From contig NW_019091480.1 of assembly GCF_001949145.1 (NCBI RefSeq), positions 327,641 to 378,262 on the forward strand: a stretch of DNA of 50,622 nt, written 5' to 3'. Of this stretch, positions 41,100 to 50,622 are shown in pieces. The first letter of the stretch is position 1. Each line of letters opens with the position of its first letter. Source of the stretch: Acanthaster planci. Its lineage: Eukaryota > Echinodermata > Asteroidea > Valvatida > Acanthasteridae. The notes under the pieces were generated by a model. The model had not been told where the DNA came from. It was given only the letters and a program-made list of their open reading frames with translations, and searched no databases. The translations under genes were made by a program, and so were the position numbers.

Positions 41100-42404
41100 A
41101 TGGATCGAGGATGTTGGATGCTGCGCGCGCTGTGCTTGGCATTAGTTCTTGGTGCAGAGAAACAAGGCGTCGACGCCCAAAGAGTCTCAGTCGACATAGA
41201 AAAAGTGTTCCCAAGGGGCGACCCCGTGCAGGGTGACGCGGTAACGCTGCGATGCCAGATTTTCGGACCCTCTGAGGGCCACACCGTTGAGTGGACGAGG
41301 GAAGGAACGACGGAGGAGGTGTTAGCGAGAAACGGCGAAAGTTTGCGAGAAAAATTTGCCGTCAACGGTTTCTACTCAGTGTCCGCTTCCACTGCCTCCA
41401 GAACCGAGTTGCTAGATATCACTAATGTCAGTTGCAACGAAGATAGTGGGATGTACTTCTGCAGTGTCAAGAATCAAGAGACCATATCGGTATCAGCTGG
41501 GTTGTATTTAACCATCTTGTACTTTCCGATTCCAATCTGTTTCCCAAGCGGATCATTCACAATTCAGGAAGGGGCTGCTCAGTATTTAAGCTTCAAAGTT
41601 GAGCGTGGAGAGCCACCAGTCACCACGCTTCGTCTGACACGTGACTATGATTACAATTGGATAACTTCCATGATAGATAACAATGTACAGATGCAGTCGT
41701 TTGAGAGAATAATTCAAAAAATCGACGACGGCAAAGTGTTTAATTTCTCCATATCCTCGGCCGGGTTTCCGCGACTGACGCGCACATGTAGCATTGGGCC
41801 CATTAACGTGCTTACCATGACGACGCCTGGGATTAGAATGACTGAGTCGAATAACAATACAACAGTCACTGACAGGCAGGAAACCGAAATTGCATCGACT
41901 GTGGTAACGCTTAGCTCTGAAGCCGTCACGCTTCCGGACGAAATGCCAACCACCAGAATGACTGACCTGTCTTTTTGTCATCTTTGCCAGTCTCCATCTA
42001 TTCTCTTGGACAAATTCCCCTGGATTGCTGCCATGTCAGGAAGTCTTGCCTTGCTCTTCATTTCCCTCATCGGTAACATCTGCCTTCTCTGCGAGAGACA
42101 TCGTAGTAAACCCAGGAAACAGATAGCCGAGTGGTCACATGAGGAGTTCATGGAGCTCAAGCCAGTTCCCGGTTTATCGAAACGCCGCGCGGATGAAGAC
42201 GAGGAAAACGGCAACTACGCAGAAATACTGGAGCTGAAAAAGAGTGCTGAAATTCAGCATACGTATTACAAACGAGAGGAGTTGACCCGTGATGAGGCTC
42301 CGCAGTACGATACACCTCGTCCACAGGAGCAAGTTACTACCCCAGTCCACATAATGCAACATCAGTATCAGAACACGAAAAGATTTGTCCCTTCCTCGCC
42401 TTAA
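41100..42404 (+). CDS. Single-pass Ig-domain receptor, intronless (434 residues)
   Basis: Not a gene I can name. Residues 1-26 form a signal peptide (hydrophobic LRALCLALVLG, cleavage likely near DAQ). Residues 28-140 form an Ig domain with Cys52, Trp65 and the DSGMYFC motif (Asp115, Cys121). Residues 150-240 look like a second Ig- or FN3-like unit without the usual first Cys. A Thr/Ser-rich stalk (240-300) follows, then one membrane helix (about 308-331) and a basic stop. Possible N-glycosylation sites are Asn109, Asn215, Asn252 and Asn253. The tail (332-434) has five tyrosines: YAEI at 373 after the acidic run DEDEEN, YY at 389-390, YDTP at 403 and YQNT at 423 (a Grb2-type YxN). It is therefore likely a cell-surface recognition or signalling receptor. 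The whole frame is one exon, so a retrocopy is possible. The start was chosen as the first ATG before the signal peptide. Confidence 0.9.
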   Translation: MDRGCWMLRALCLALVLGAEKQGVDAQRVSVDIEKVFPRGDPVQGDAVTLRCQIFGPSEGHTVEWTREGTTEEVLARNGESLREKFAVNGFYSVSASTASRTELLDITNVSCNEDSGMYFCSVKNQETISVSAGLYLTILYFPIPICFPSGSFTIQEGAAQYLSFKVERGEPPVTTLRLTRDYDYNWITSMIDNNVQMQSFERIIQKIDDGKVFNFSISSAGFPRLTRTCSIGPINVLTMTTPGIRMTESNNNTTVTDRQETEIASTVVTLSSEAVTLPDEMPTTRMTDLSFCHLCQSPSILLDKFPWIAAMSGSLALLFISLIGNICLLCERHRSKPRKQIAEWSHEEFMELKPVPGLSKRRADEDEENGNYAEILELKKSAEIQHTYYKREELTRDEAPQYDTPRPQEQVTTPVHIMQHQYQNTKRFVPSSP

Positions 42405-42486
42405 CGGGAGTTTTTAACATGTTTACTTTGGCATCATCTTGTGCTCCTGTTACTTGCAAAATTTACATAATTTTATCCACAAAGGA

Positions 42487-42492
42487 AATAAA
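42487..42492 (+). terminator. Poly(A) signal AATAAA of the Ig receptor gene
   Basis: It lies 83 bp after the stop codon at 42404, giving a short 3' UTR. Confidence 0.7.
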
Positions 42493-43902
42493 AAGCTTAT
42501 TAAAGCCCAGATTTCTAAATTCAATATTATAAATAATACTGTGCACATGATTAGACAAAAGAATAACCTTGGATGTTGAGGACCTTAATGTATACAGCAC
42601 GATATATCCATATTGTTCATGGACGGAATATACGTCATATTTTTTTCCATGTGAAGCTTGTGAAGTACTGCTCGTATTATGAAGTCACTTTAGCGGAGGC
42701 TCGTCACTGGCTTAGTCTTCCACGTCGACGACGTGACCAATAAGGCCTTTATACATTAGGACTGATAGATGTCCTTGGCATTTTTGTACTTCAAACATTT
42801 ACACCTCGCAAAAATATTACAAAGTTGGGGATGAGGGGCACCGTCTGTATCGCTAATTTACAAGTTTCCATATTGTAACATCTACATTACGCTGTTCAAA
42901 CATTGAAAGAAAAAGAAATCTATGAATTTGTGGGATTAAATAAGGACTTGCAGTAACCATTTTTTAGAATCACACCGTCATCGTTGCAGCAGGTTCAGTG
43001 ATAGGATTATAAATAAATACAATTAGTTTTCTCAACGCTTCAGCAAAGATGAAGTCTCTTTTATCTGTTATGTTGAACGACCAATCGGAACACGAAGACC
43101 TATAATTTGGATCTAATTACGCCATCTTCGTTCTCGCAGATTAAATTTTAAAACCTTTAAACGGGTCTCCTGGATTTCAATTATATATGGATGACTCATG
43201 AAAGAGGCCAATTTATTTACCCTTCTCCGTGCAATTTTGCCCAACACGCTGGGGAAACCCGACTTCTATAAAGGTTATAATCGTGACTCTTCACGAAGTG
43301 TGAAGACTAGTTCCTCTCAAGACTGACATAGTAAAGTTCATGGTGCATTGCAAGAGAGTTGTGTAATAAAAATGCTCATGCCTTCAGGTTCGCTCGTCAC
43401 TTGGCCGATAGCTTTGCACAGACTTTAGTGAAGGAAAACGTCAACCGGGGTCACAGCCATTAGTCTTTATAATGGAGATCATTGGTCACAGCTAACGACG
43501 CGCTGAGAATTGTGGGTAAGTTTCTGTCGGGCGCGTCAGCTCGCTCAATGCGTTAATTATTCAAGCGGCGGTTACCAATTCAACTTTTTGCTTTTTTCCC
43601 TCCTTGCTACAGATATTCTTATTACACTTTATTCGTTCACCCAAAATTGATCAAAATAACCACTGATGTTAAATATATCGCCAAAGACACGTGGTCAGTG
43701 ATACTTAGTGGAAAGATAAATTACCACACAGTGATTGTTCTAAGGCCATGTCTTTATAGTCGACACGTTGCCCCTATCAAAGCATTGTCATTGGCGTACC
43801 AAAAATTTTAAAATAACACTTGTTCACAGGAAGTGCTAACCTCGTGGCCACAGGTCGTGCACAGTGTAGCCAAAGACATCAGTCCTTTCCAGCGCCCTGT
43901 TC
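42493..43902. other. Intergenic DNA, nothing recognised
   Basis: No convincing coding frame or element. A GTCGACGACGTGACC word near 42725 is CpG-rich but isolated. Confidence 0.5.
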
Positions 43903-43998
43903 ACGCTGACATCGCATGACGCTTTCCGCAGGGTGCCGCATACTCGCAGTGACGTAAGCGTGTGCATCCTGCGGACAGCGTCATCCGATGTACAGCGT
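43903..43998. repeat. Long imperfect hairpin, 30-bp stem
   Basis: Left arm 43903-43932 and right arm 43968-43998 pair over 30 bases with two mismatches and one bulged base. Both arms read ACGCTG...GATGACGC...CCGCAGG on their own strands. The 35-base loop contains GTGACGTAAG. The pairing weakens outside the arms. It lies about 490 bp upstream of the TATA box of BHMT-like gene 2. It could be a small palindromic transposon, a structured RNA or a regulatory palindrome. Confidence 0.7.
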
Positions 43999-44467
43999 AA
44001 GGAACTGGAGCACTATAGTTGCGTCATCTTCGAACTTGGACTCTGTATCCAGGTGGAATGAACGTGGATTTTTCTGTGTTCAATCAGAACTGAATCTGCT
44101 TGCCCTGACGAAGGTACCCAGCTACCGAATGTTCGGCAACATGATAAATTAAGAGCACTTACTGTATATATTTTTGCCAATATTCACACAAACCACCTTC
44201 ATTTGATCCCATTCCTTAAACATTCTTCTCAAGGAACATTTCGAAGCTAAAACTTTAGCCCCATTAATCTCTGGGATTAATTTATACAACGTCCCAAACC
44301 GAGATACCGCAGAGAGATGCATAAAATCCAACAAACCCTCCCAACCCAGCTGTCCGCGTTTTCAGAATCCTAACTGTCCTGTCATGTACACATGTCCTAT
44401 TCACTTTTTAAAATGGCGATCAGGTGACGGGGGTGATCAATGCTTGCGCCACACGTCAGGTTCAAAA

Positions 44468-44475
44468 TGACGTCA
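44468..44475 (+). promoter_or_regulatory. CRE palindrome TGACGTCA
   Basis: A perfect 8-base CREB/ATF site, 11 bases upstream of the TATA box of BHMT-like gene 2. Further CGTCA/TGACG half-sites lie near 44442 and 44456. It suggests cAMP or stress control (inference). Confidence 0.65.
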
Positions 44476-44486
44476 CACGTCGGCAC

Positions 44487-44494
44487 TATATAAA
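44487..44494 (+). promoter_or_regulatory. TATA box (TATATAAA) of BHMT-like gene 2
   Basis: It is 101-108 bp upstream of the ATG at 44595. Transcription would start near 44515-44525, giving a 5' UTR of about 70-80 bases. Confidence 0.75.
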
Positions 44495-44594
44495 TGCCGG
44501 CACTATGCAAAAAGGGCATTCCTTTACGTGAACACCCAAGCCAGCAGACATCGAGCGCAGAGTGGACTTTGTATGACACAGAAGAAACATCAAG

Positions 44595-44613
44595 ATGCCT
44601 GGAAAAGTTAAAG
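44595..44613 (+). CDS. BHMT: BHMT-like gene 2, exon 1 (coding part)
   Basis: The ATG is followed by CCTGGAAAAGTTAAAG and the donor GTATAG; phase 1. The pattern M-P-x-K-x-K-G matches the start of vertebrate BHMT. Intron 1 is 2787 bp and holds a GTTT-rich simple repeat and a tRNA-like relic. Confidence 0.85.
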
Positions 44614-47600
44614 GTATAGGCCAACTACTTTGAAACATTGAAATGAAAAAGTGTTGTGTGAGTGCAAGGAAATTTTCTGAAAGCACAGAAAGTGAAAGTT
44701 TTCGTGAGCAAGGAAACTATACGTGCACTGAAGCTGAAATGCTATGTAGCAGAATCAGGCTAATTGTTGCACACCGGATAATTTGCTTGCTGGCAAGGAG
44801 GGTGAAAAATGACATTGATGTTGATTTACAGTTTACACTTTAGGAAAAGTAGAGAATCGAAATGGCTGTTTTAGTCGTTTACTTAATTACGTTGTTTGTT
44901 TGTTGGGGTGTTTGTTTGTTTGTTTTGCGAGGAATGCACGTAAAGGCCAGTTCATACAGTGGGCGCAATGAGTAAGAATTCCTAGGATTGCCCGTTTTTA
45001 TTTGATCTGCTGGATAGTTGATCGCATGTCATGGAATTGTATATTCGTTGACAATGACCCCTGTACAAGAATAGATCAAGTTCGATTCGTAGTTCACAAT
45101 GAGGGCAACAAGCTGAAAACCTTTACTGTGTTGGAAAGAAAATGATAGGATTTAGATAGATGTGGCAGGATTTGTGTCATTTATTGGGCTTTGCCTTTTG
45201 TTCAAGCTTGCAAGTCCAGGGAAATTTGCGAACCATGCAGGTGACCCACAGACCGATACCCAAAGGACTTTCTATTTGTTATACCGAGACAAAATAACAA
45301 GATTACAGGGTATTGAGACCTGAAAAGACTGGTCTGGAACCTACAGCGCAACACAACTACTCAATACACGCGTTTTATCAGGAAGTTAAAACAGTCTGCC
45401 GATCTAAATCCTCCTGTGGAGCTGCAAAATAAAGAGCTATTGTTATGACAGACCGCAGAAGTCTATGATGCCGTAATGCGATGAGCTGTCCGTTGTTTAC
45501 TGGAAGCTGCAGAGTGCAAGGTGTACTCGACCGCAACGGTTTGGCCAGCCTCGCTGAAGCGTTCGTCTGTTCGATGTTGACCGTCCGTGAGGCTTACCGT
45601 TAACAAAGCGTTGAACGCTTTCAAAAGCGTTTGTATTTTGACCTCACGCCTAAACCAGTAAGGACTCCTCTTGGAAGTAAACAAGTACGTTTAACCTGCA
45701 AACAGCTGGAATGAACTGGCTCAATCCAGACAAAGCCTGCTTTTCAGGAGACCACAACGCATTGTTACACCTGTGCTTGGCAGCTGAACCTGCGTATTTC
45801 CTTATTTCTCTTTCAACAATCCCCGTTGATTAAACATTTAGCTGCTGACTGAATAGGTTTGCTGAAGAAATCTGATCTTCAACATGAACCTCAAGTTGCG
45901 TTGGGGAAATGTTGATTTTTATTTACGGGTTTTGCCCATACCCGACGTAAATTCCTAACACTGTAATCTCAGTGTTTTTTCCGAGCGTTTGTGAAAATTT
46001 AACAAATCTGACATGCTTTAATTCAAACTATTTTTGTTCTCATAAGACAAGAAGCTACCCAAACTTGCCCTCTAAGGCCAGAATAAAAAAGGTCTCCGGT
46101 TTCTGATCAGCGTGCGCGTCGGCCACAGACTTGCTTGTTGGCAAAATAAGAAAGTTATCATTTGGTATAAAACGATGTCCAAGAGGTGGAATCCTGCTAC
46201 TGCGTAATTGTAACGCGTTTTGATGGGGTACGGTTGAGCAATATGTACAGTGTTATACATTTACATCTGGGAACCAGACAAGCGAGGTGGTCGTAAGTCC
46301 TGTGTACATTCACAAGCTTAAAATGCTTTATAATGATGAACAAAGAAACTGAATGGAGGGGGATTTGAACCTACGGCTTTCGGAATAACGTATCCTCTAC
46401 CGACTGAGCTCTCCAGTCCTATCTCAGTGGCTCTTCCCTGCTTTCAAACAGTTAGGAAGTGCGGGGCCCGGTATATTTTAGTGTGTGGCATGTGCCAGCA
46501 GTCGCGATGGAGATTGCCTGTTAGAAAAAAAATGAGGGTAAAAAATAGCCGCGTCGCCGCACCACTTTTGGATCTAGCTCCTGGCCAGAAAGCGGAGAAG
46601 TTTTTATTATAATATATAATTTTTTTCTGGCCTAATTGACCCATAAACAAAGTGGACCTTCAGAATAAGGAAGGCTTAAAGTCAGTACGCATTTTTTGCT
46701 GCACGATGAAATCATTCTTACTGATGCATGTCTAGACTTAATGTGCAGCCATCCTTCTTACCGTTGGACAGTCCAGGGTAAACCTTCTGTGCTAACACTG
46801 TCAAGGATTTAAATGACAAAATATATACTTCGAAGATTGCCACTACATGTAAGATCCGAAAACCGGTGACAAAGGTGTAGATCCGGGGTATGAGTCCCCC
46901 CCCCCTGGGCTTAGGGTCTTTCCATCGGATCGTTGTGCCGCATAAAGCCGATTTTGTCAAGGTCTTTTCAGCAATGATGCACATGTACCAACACATGTAC
47001 TGCTGGCGATACGTTCCTGATGCTTGAATACGATGCACACGTGGATTGTTGATTTCATTACAACCCAGCACCTTGTAGACTGACATTTATAGATTTTGCA
47101 ACGAATCATGGTATGGGGGTAAGGCATTGATGCCTAGAACCAATTCCAAATACTTATCTCTTAAAAATGAACTTGAAAAACAAACGCAATCAAAATTAGG
47201 CCTATATCCTGTAAAAAGACTTGTTTCCTTAAAAAGAAACAGTGTCTCTGAAAATAGATCCCATAAGCACGAACAGAAGAATACATATAACCACAAACGA
47301 ACTTTGGAAAGTGAAAATATACATGATGAATACTTAATGACACAACAGAGCTTTCGTATGAGAGGATTGATTGTCGATCACTATGTTTGTCTTCATGTAG
47401 GTCTGATGGACCGCCTACGTGACGGCGAAACAGTGGTCATCGCGGAGGGATATCTTTTTGTTTTTGAGCGACGTGGTTACTTGAAGGCCGGAGCGTTCGT
47501 ACCGGAGGTGGTTGTGGAATACCCGCATCTAGTTCGCCAACAATACGAGGAGTTTTACAGGGCAGGGAGTGACGTGGTTTTGGCTTTTACGGTAATTTTA

Positions 47601-49455
47601 ACCGACATGAAAATACTACATTAAACTGACAAAACTACCAAAGAGTTTTGCATTGTTTTATGATCTCTTTGAAATCTTCCTGTTGCTAAATTCCAAAGAT
47701 ATCCAAAGAAACTGTATTTTCCTCTTGGTTGCCTGCTGACTCCTCTAAATCTAATAATCGAGTATCTGCAACGCTATCTGCGATACTTCCATCAGCATGA
47801 AAACTTTTCCAGATCAGTATTTCATCCTTTGTCGTTAGGCTACTGTGACAAGCTTCGTCAAAGCCTTTTTGCCATAGGAGCCGTGTAGATGACAAAAAGT
47901 CACGTTGGCAACGCACCTACACTACGCACACTAAGAGCACTTGGCTCGTCAAATTTTGGTATCCGATTGATTTACCTTACGGATGTGGGGGCTGTTAAAT
48001 CTCCTCCCCCCACAATAGTGAATGAATAACTGAAATTACAATTGTTATGTTAAAGAAGATGACACCCCGCATGACTTATTATTTGTAACAAAGTGATGCA
48101 TCGCCTATGTATCCGCATGTCCAGAACTACTGGACATTAAAAACCTGAGGGGCACCGGAAAATTCCTCAATTTGTTCCTCCCATAATCTTTGGACTGTAT
48201 GCAGCCCAAGAAAGGACCGTATGGAAATTTGTTTACGTTGGTATTTCGAGAGAATTGCGATTTTATTCTCACCAATTATTAATTCGTTCCAACGAATTAC
48301 TACACAATAACAATGCTTCCAAGTGAATAAAAGAAATGGTCATTCTTGAGAACAAATACAAACATCAACATGAATAATCGAAACAAATATTGAGGGGCAG
48401 ATTCCCCTCTTTTAGTAGCATCGATTTGTGTTTAGCTTCGTGATTTTGTAAAAACAAAAACAAAAAAACAGAATATTTTCCTGTTTTCTTCCATTTCTCT
48501 TTTAAATACTGTGTCACTGTTTTTCGTTACTTTTTTGTCTTTTAAAGTACTATGCTCACCGTGAAAAAGTGTCACTGATTGAACGTGAGTCAGACATTGA
48601 GAAAATGAATAGAACAGCACTGCGCATGGCCAGAGAGGTAGCAGATCAAACCGGATCGCTAATGGCTGGAAACATCTGTAATAGCAACATATACGAGCCA
48701 AACAATCCGGACATCTCTGCGAAAGTCAAGGATATGTTCAAGGTAATAAAGAGAGAACTCAACAAAAGCCTGCCAGTGCGTTTGACAGAGAAATTACACC
48801 GTTGAACGTGGCATTCGAATGATATATGGCAGAGTTTATGGGGGGAGTCGGTCTTCTGCACCTGAAAAATAGGAAAAGTTGTAAGGAAAATAAGGGAAAA
48901 GACAGCGAAAGGAAAGAAACAAGAAAAGGGATAATGATGACTTTTTAATCAACTACTGTTGAGCGCTTTACCGCCCAAGAAAGAGCTGTTGTACAGCTAG
49001 CCCTTCAAGGAAGGTGTCCGTTCTTCAGCTAAGTGAAACTGAAGTGAGTAGAGAAAAGAAAAGAGATATTCAAAAGCTCTGACTAGAGCACATCTGTTTG
49101 TTTGATTACAGAGCAAACATGAAGTAAGTAGACACTGGGCAATGATATTCCACAAATAAGATGGTATAAGAGATCGATACAGCTTGTTTATCACTCAGTT
49201 TCGCCTTTTGGTATAAATATAAAATAGGTCTAAATGCCCGGGAGTGACAGGTTGACAATTGGCTTCATTTCCTGTTCTATTACTCTTACTGCATGTTCCC
49301 AACAGATGGTGAAAAATGTCGACTTTTGTACCCCTAATTCTAGGAGCAGATCGAGTGGGCTGTTGAGGAAGGCGCTGATTTCATTCTCGCAGAGACGTTC
49401 AGTGATTTTGGTGAAGCACTGCTAGCATTGGAAGCAGTCAAAGAATACGGCAAAG
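44595..49455 (+). CDS. BHMT: BHMT-family homocysteine S-methyltransferase, gene 2 (exons 1-4, cut by window edge)
   Basis: The four visible exons encode the first ~173 residues, starting MPGKVK. The exon lengths are 19, 191, 195 and 112 bp against 19, 194, 195 and 112 bp in gene 1, with identical phases. Protein similarity to gene 1 is high: [54 protein letters not shown]. The replacements of the betaine-cage Trp and Tyr by Phe and Thr are shared, so both copies descend from one divergent ancestor. Exons 5-7 with the zinc Cys should lie right of the window; 49456-50622 shows none of them, so the gene could also be truncated. The span includes introns. Confidence 0.88.
44889..44927. repeat. 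Simple repeat (GTTT)n
   Basis: Two runs of GTTT units, separated by GGGGT, in intron 1 of BHMT-like gene 2. Confidence 0.8.
46351..46420 (-). repeat. tRNA-like relic or SINE head
   Basis: On the minus strand it shows an A-box GAGCTCAGTCGGTAGAG (one change from consensus) and a perfect B-box GGTTCAAATCC at tRNA spacing. The anticodon and T stems do not pair well and acceptor pairing is partial, so a functional tRNA is unlikely. The internal Pol III promoter looks intact. It lies in intron 1 of BHMT-like gene 2. Confidence 0.55.
47401..47591 (+). CDS. BHMT: BHMT-like gene 2, exon 2
   Basis: Acceptor CATGTAG ending 47400, donor GTAATT at 47592. It encodes [20 protein letters not shown], then [20 protein letters not shown] and GSDVVLAFT. 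It is one codon shorter than in gene 1. Intron 2 (47592-48547) shows nothing recognised. Confidence 0.94.
48548..48742 (+). CDS. BHMT: BHMT-like gene 2, exon 3
   Basis: Acceptor TTTAAAG ending 48547, donor GTAATA at 48743; 65 codons. It encodes [20 protein letters not shown], then [20 protein letters not shown]. Intron 3 (48743-49343) shows nothing recognised. Confidence 0.94.
49344..49455 (+). CDS. BHMT: BHMT-like gene 2, exon 4
   Basis: Acceptor TTCTAG ending 49343, donor GTAAAC at 49456; phase 1. It encodes [20 protein letters not shown] then [13 protein letters not shown]. It needs an exon 5 beginning with two bases, which is not seen in the window. Confidence 0.94.
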
Positions 49456-50526
49456 GTAAACTGTAGGATTATTGAGGTTGGTTGTGTGTGGGTACACGCG
49501 ACCAACCACGATTAGGCTTTGTCGAAATAAAGATATGACACACTGCCCACCAGTTCGAATCATATGGCTGTGGCTTGAAATTACACGCCACTTTGACAAC
49601 ATTACTATACTCGACCAATCACTACTAGGCCTTGAGGACGCGCTGTTGACTTAAGGCGCCTATCCATAGCGCATCAACACTTGCGCCATGCGTTGCCTAT
49701 TCGTCAAAATTAAGATTTTTATCATTCAGATAGCCATATTGACGGCCGAACTCAACGTACACGCCACGTCTGTTACATAATGGAGTTGGTTTTTTTGTGT
49801 CCATGAAAGAAAGCATCGTGTACCCAACGCATTCAAAAACATACCTACGGAAAAGCGCCTTTGCACGGCTTCAGTTCAACTCGCTATGGGTGAACTGATA
49901 AGAAACGTATCAACGCACAGGTTGGTTCCCTGAAAAGAAAAGGAGGGCAGATAGCCGCTGATCATGTAAATAAAACCACTGTGTTCAGGATGCCCCGCCT
50001 CGGTCAGTGAGCTTAACCAGTTGTGCAAAGTGGACCGGACCAAATCAAACTGACCCGACTGTCGCGACCTGACCGGATCCAAAAATTGAACTATTCTTGA
50101 TGTGTGAAATCGGGAATCTACAAGGGAAACAATTGATATTTTGCCTAGTATTCTCGCAGTCGACAACAGTGCCCGAAATTCAAAGGAAAAGCTTCAGGAA
50201 AAATCGGAAGTTTTGGGGGTTTTCAGGAAAGGAGGAATTCTTCTCCTTTGGTCATGTGACAGTTGCAGCTACTGGACGTAATGATATCTCAAATTGGTCG
50301 TGGTCCCAGGATCTTTTTAGGAATCAGTTAGTTATCCGAATAGACCCATCCATTAAACCCAGCAAACTGCGCATGTGGGTACCTCTAGCTCGTGCTCCTC
50401 TATCCGGTTCGTAAGTGTGACGTCACTGCAGTTTAAACCATGCCTGCTGCATATAGAGTTACATAGAACCATGGTACCGGGAGTTAACATGCAACTTGTC
50501 TGTTCATTATGGAATTCCATATCTCC
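49456..50526. other. Intron 4 of BHMT-like gene 2 or flank, nothing recognised
   Basis: No match to the expected exon 5 (LPAVITMSL-like, GLNC). Short frames only. Confidence 0.5.
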
Positions 50527-50622
50527 CGTCGCCCGTCGTCCGTCGCCTTTTGCTTTTGGTTGTGTCCCAATTCTGCCATTTACCAGTTCCAAACATGCCA
50601 TTTTCCGTCGTGCGTCGTCCGT
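50527..50622. repeat. CGTCG-rich cluster at the window edge
   Basis: Runs such as CCGTCGCCCGTCGTCCGTCG and CCGTCGTGCGTCGTCCGT flank a T-rich core. It resembles the cluster at 35150-35275 and is cut by the edge. Confidence 0.55.

Noticed and set aside
1-50622. Prokaryotic features (operons, Shine-Dalgarno sites, CRISPR arrays, insertion sequences)
   Set aside because: Spliced genes, poly(A) signals and intron structure show eukaryotic DNA. No regularly spaced direct repeats were seen.

Overview
The window is eukaryotic: many short exons with GT/AG borders, long introns, AATAAA signals, TATA-type promoters, MITE-like elements and two runs of N (12131-13061 and 34707-34967). The gene content (a VPS13A/C-type gene, homocysteine methyltransferases of the BHMT family, an Ig-domain receptor, a degraded class A GPCR), the A+T-rich introns and the frequent TACATGTACATG words suggest a marine invertebrate deuterostome, most likely a cephalochordate (Branchiostoma). 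The organism call is inference.

Region 1 (about 1-25474, + strand): the C-terminal ~1430 residues of a VPS13A/C-type bridge-like lipid-transfer protein in 32 visible exons. Reading phases join through every junction except the one at the N gap. The exons cover the end of the rod, the VAB/SHR-BD domain (exons near 7541-10043), the VPS13_C segment, the ATG2-C-like amphipathic segment (19266-21682) and the C-terminal PH-like segment, with the stop at 25472-25474. The 5' part of the gene lies left of the window. Introns carry a Tigger/pogo-like element, a TTAA-flanked piggyBac-like element, a tRNA-derived SINE head and smaller inverted-repeat elements.

Region 2 (25475-30390): 3' flank of VPS13 and intergenic DNA, with a large palindrome whose two arms each encode the C-terminal half of a THAP-like zinc finger.

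Region 3 (30390-34408, - strand): a complete seven-exon gene for a 356-residue BHMT-family homocysteine S-methyltransferase, with its poly(A) signal and a candidate TATA box. Region 4 (44468 to beyond the right edge, + strand): a second, divergently oriented copy whose exons 1, 3 and 4 have the same lengths as in the first copy (19, 195 and 112 bp); its last exons lie outside the window. Both proteins keep the catalytic framework, but the aromatic residues that hold betaine in mammalian BHMT are replaced, so the methyl donor may differ.

Between the paired methyltransferase genes lie a frameshifted class A GPCR pseudogene (38594-39228), an intronless gene for a single-pass Ig-domain receptor with a tyrosine-rich tail (41100-42404), a long imperfect hairpin (43903-43998) and a CRE plus TATA promoter (44468-44494).

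All exon borders were called by eye from reading phase, splice consensus and family similarity. No alignment or search was run.
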